From NCBI RefSeq assembly GCF_003600835.1, contig NZ_NQYC01000001.1:124001-188000 (forward strand): a stretch of DNA of 64,000 nucleotides, in the 5' to 3' direction. This DNA is from Bacillus sp. PK3_68 (GTDB lineage Bacteria; Bacillota; Bacilli; Bacillales; Domibacillaceae). The position numbers were made by a program, and so were the translations under genes. This document shows positions 62,080 through 64,000 of the stretch, piece by piece; the stretch's first letter is position 1; every line of letters begins with the position of its first letter. The notes beneath the pieces were generated by a model that was given only the letters and a program-made list of their open reading frames with translations, was not told the DNA's origin and searched no databases.

Positions 62080-62706
62080 ATGACCAAGGTTCTTTTCGTC
62101 AAAGCCAATTCACGTCCAGCTGAGCAAGCAGTTAGTGTGAAGCTTTATGAGGCGTTTCTTAATAGTTATAAGGAGTCACATCCAGAGGATGAGATTATAG
62201 AACTCGATCTTTTTAAAGAAAATCTGCCATATTATGATACAGATAAAATTAATGGCATGTTCAAACTTGGACGCGGTCTTGAATTAACAAAGGAAGAAAA
62301 AGAAGCAGCTGATCTTGTGAATCAATACGTTGATCAATTTCTTTCCGCTGACAAAGTAGTATTTGCTTTCCCACTGTGGAATTTCACGGTTCCTGCTGTG
62401 CTGCATACTTACGTTGACTATTTAAGCCAAGCGGGAAAAACATTCCGTTACACACCGGAAGGACCGATCGGTTTGCTCCAAGGGAAAAAGGTTGCTCTCT
62501 TAAATGCGCGAGGAGGCGTCTATTCTGAAGGCCCATCTCAATCTGTTGAAATGGCTGTTAAGTTCATCACAACCGCTTTAGGCTTCTGGGGTGTGACAGA
62601 CATCACGACGGTTATTGTAGAAGGACATAACCAGTTCCCTGATAAAGTGGAGGAAATTATTGAAGAAGGAATTCATAGAGCAGTAACAGCAGCGAAGCAA
62701 TTTTAA
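62080..62706 (+). CDS. azoR: FMN-dependent NADH-azoreductase
   Basis: 208 residues from ATG 62080 with GAGGAG upstream (a GTG at 62065 begins within the SD). Flavodoxin-like fold. The start is MTKVLFVKANSRP, the FMN phosphate loop region. The flavin-contact motif is FAFPLWNFTVPAVLHTYVDYL, and LLNARGGVYSEGP follows. It reduces azo dyes and quinones by two electrons with NADH, protecting against electrophiles. It is cotranscribed with, or controlled in parallel by, the MarR regulator upstream. Confidence 0.94.
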   Translation: MTKVLFVKANSRPAEQAVSVKLYEAFLNSYKESHPEDEIIELDLFKENLPYYDTDKINGMFKLGRGLELTKEEKEAADLVNQYVDQFLSADKVVFAFPLWNFTVPAVLHTYVDYLSQAGKTFRYTPEGPIGLLQGKKVALLNARGGVYSEGPSQSVEMAVKFITTALGFWGVTDITTVIVEGHNQFPDKVEEIIEEGIHRAVTAAKQF

Positions 62707-62800
62707 TGTTTCTGCAAAATGTTGTGCCTCGGCAGTAGAATTCCTTTAATGCTTCTTTGCTGTGAGGCATTAGAAAAAGGAAACTGGTATTTTTTTATTA

Positions 62801-62838
62801 ATAAAACGCCCGTATATTAAGTATGCGGGCGTTTTATG
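62801..62838 (+). terminator. Terminator after azoR
   Basis: ATAAAACGCCCGTAT pairs with GTATGCGGGCGTTTTAT (near perfect) with T-rich end. Confidence 0.85.
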
Positions 62839-63002
62839 CTGTTGAAAACCTGAACGAAACAAACAATAGAAGAAACCCACAATTATGTATAAAAACTTTT
62901 TCAAATCATCGATAACAATTTTCTGTGATTGGGTGTATTTACTTTATAATGATTCGAATACGATGGATTGATTTGAAATTTCAGAAAAAAAGAAAAATAT
63001 GT

Positions 63003-63042
63003 TTGACTTATGAAGGATTTTAAGTGTATTATGTACACATAA
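63003..63042 (+). promoter_or_regulatory. Promoter and candidate operator of the gntR gene
   Basis: -35 TTGACT (63003-63008), an 18-bp spacer, -10 TATTAT (63027-63032). The palindrome TTATGTACACATAA (63029-63042) overlaps the -10 and has the GT-AC core common to FadR-subfamily GntR sites. Confidence 0.65.
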
Positions 63043-63119
63043 AACATATAGAGTTTAAACCATTCATATAAATTCAAATTATTCATATGGTAAAGACTTA
63101 TCGAAAAGGGTGGATTAAT

Positions 63120-63791
63120 ATGGAAGGGATTCAATTAAAACCAATCGAGAAAGAAAAAACCACGCAAGACAAAGTCTATAAGCAAATTAAGAAAGCAATT
63201 TTATTTGGCGGCATTACTAGTAATGAAATCTTTACAGAAGTTCAATTGGCAGAAACGTTAAATACTTCAAGAACGCCAGTAAGAGCAGCTATCCAAGACT
63301 TGGTAAAGGAAGGATTGCTTGTTTCTATTCCAAGGAAGGGATTGACTGTAAGAAAGCTTACGCAAGAGGAGCAGGATGAAGTCTTTTTACTAAGAAGTGC
63401 TATTGAAGTTGAAGCTGTAAAAAAGCTAATAAAAGTAATTACATCGCCTGAGCAATTGAGGTCACTAAAATTAATTTTGGAGCAACAAGAAGAAGCATTG
63501 CAAAATGATGATGCTGTTAGGTTTGTTGAGTTAGACCATGAGTTTCATCTCTCGCTGACAAGGTTAGCAAACTTTACTATAATAGAGCAAGTTTTGAACA
63601 ATCTTCATAATCTTACTCGGCTTATGGGGCTGAAAGCAGTCAGCAAGCAAGGGAGAATGAAAAATGTTTTAATGGAACATAAGCAGATTATTCAAGCTTT
63701 AGAGGAAAAAAATCCTGAACTGGCTTCACAAATGATTTTAAACCATTTAGAAAAAACAAAAGAAACATTAATTGTTGTGGATAATTCTTGA
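63120..63791 (+). CDS. GntR-family regulator, FadR subfamily (FCD domain)
   Basis: 223 residues from ATG 63120, with AAAGGGTGG upstream. The N-terminal winged helix (TTQDKVYKQIKKAILFGGITSNEIFTEVQLAETLNTSRTPVRAAIQDLVKEGLL) has the usual SRTPVR recognition helix. The C-terminal FCD domain is all-helical, with metal-ligand style Asp/His residues (FVELDHEFHLSL and LMEHKQIIQAL). It probably regulates a carbon or organic-acid pathway encoded beyond the right edge. The palindrome over its -10 suggests autoregulation. Confidence 0.9.
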   Translation: MEGIQLKPIEKEKTTQDKVYKQIKKAILFGGITSNEIFTEVQLAETLNTSRTPVRAAIQDLVKEGLLVSIPRKGLTVRKLTQEEQDEVFLLRSAIEVEAVKKLIKVITSPEQLRSLKLILEQQEEALQNDDAVRFVELDHEFHLSLTRLANFTIIEQVLNNLHNLTRLMGLKAVSKQGRMKNVLMEHKQIIQALEEKNPELASQMILNHLEKTKETLIVVDNS

Positions 63792-63948
63792 TTCTTTAAC
63801 AAATGTTTTGAAGGGGGGTGCTAAGATAGTTTGCCACTATCTGGTGGACGGGATATTCAAATAATTTAAATGAATTGAAATTTTTGGATGGAATGTTCAG
63901 ATAGTAAGTGGTGAGTTAATTATAGGTGATACTATATTTTACTAGCAG

Positions 63949-63962
63949 TGAAAGCGCTTGCG
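63949..63962 (+). promoter_or_regulatory. Possible catabolite-responsive element (cre)
   Basis: TGAAAGCGCTTGCG matches the cre consensus TGWAAnCGnTnWCA at most fixed positions (two mismatches). It lies in the gap after gntR, about 40 bp from the window end. It may control the next gene, which is not visible. Confidence 0.35.
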
Positions 63963-64000
63963 ATTCGGACTTTTTATAGTTTAAAGGTTCGTAATATTCA

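Overview
The window comes from a low-GC, endospore-forming Bacillaceae chromosome, probably Bacillus or a close relative. The evidence is Bacillus-type rRNA genes, AGGAGG ribosome binding sites, frequent GTG/TTG starts, T-box leaders, and sporulation genes (cdaS, an sda-like gene, a LysM-GH18 cortex/peptidoglycan hydrolase). The 16S gene looks Bacillus-like, but I cannot assign genus or species by eye.

Layout. 1-3.2 kb: 3' part of a sensor kinase, a CheY-like receiver, an M20 amidohydrolase and methionine aminopeptidase. 3.2-7.5 kb: a Zur-box-controlled zinc-binding lipoprotein gene, a YitT-type membrane protein, a frameshifted yhfW (FAD + Rieske), yhfH and a cold-shock gene. 7.6-12.9 kb: a 16S-23S-5S rRNA operon with tandem promoters and no tRNAs. 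13-24.5 kb: ctaB, tagO, redox enzymes, a PAP2 phosphatase, a PadR/membrane-protein operon with a long palindromic operator, a CPBP protease and a WGR-domain protein. 24.8-29 kb: a likely spore-surface island (two DUF4183 proteins, one collagen-like, and a beta-helix protein). An IS1182-family element has inserted into the shared terminator of this island. 29.5-32.7 kb: hom-thrC-thrB. 32.8-37.7 kb: gene remnants, a small ClpX-type zinc-finger ORF, a Fur-box-controlled FsrA-like small RNA, yhdT-panF and a frameshifted yuxH. 37.8-44.9 kb: the trp operon (trpE-trpGD-C-F-B-A) behind two tandem Trp T-boxes. 45-48.5 kb: small genes and a CstA-like rhodanese-TusA-DsrE sulfurtransferase behind CsoR/CstR-type palindromes. 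49-53.3 kb: odhAB. 53.4-59.8 kb: sda-like, rok-like, yojNO, cdaS and the LysM-GH18 gene. 60-64 kb: MarR regulators with nitroreductase and azoreductase genes, and a GntR regulator.

Most of the window is ordinary core chromosome. The most notable observations are: (i) the FsrA-like sRNA locus; (ii) the IS1182 insertion, which duplicated a complete 36-bp terminator palindrome; (iii) four genes each broken by one missing base in a homopolymer, which looks more like uncorrected sequencing error than real gene loss; (iv) several well-formed operators from which regulator-target pairs can be proposed; (v) an in-frame trpG-trpD fusion that keeps an internal ribosome binding site. I did not see a CRISPR array, a prophage, or a convincing wholly new multi-gene defence or biosynthetic system.
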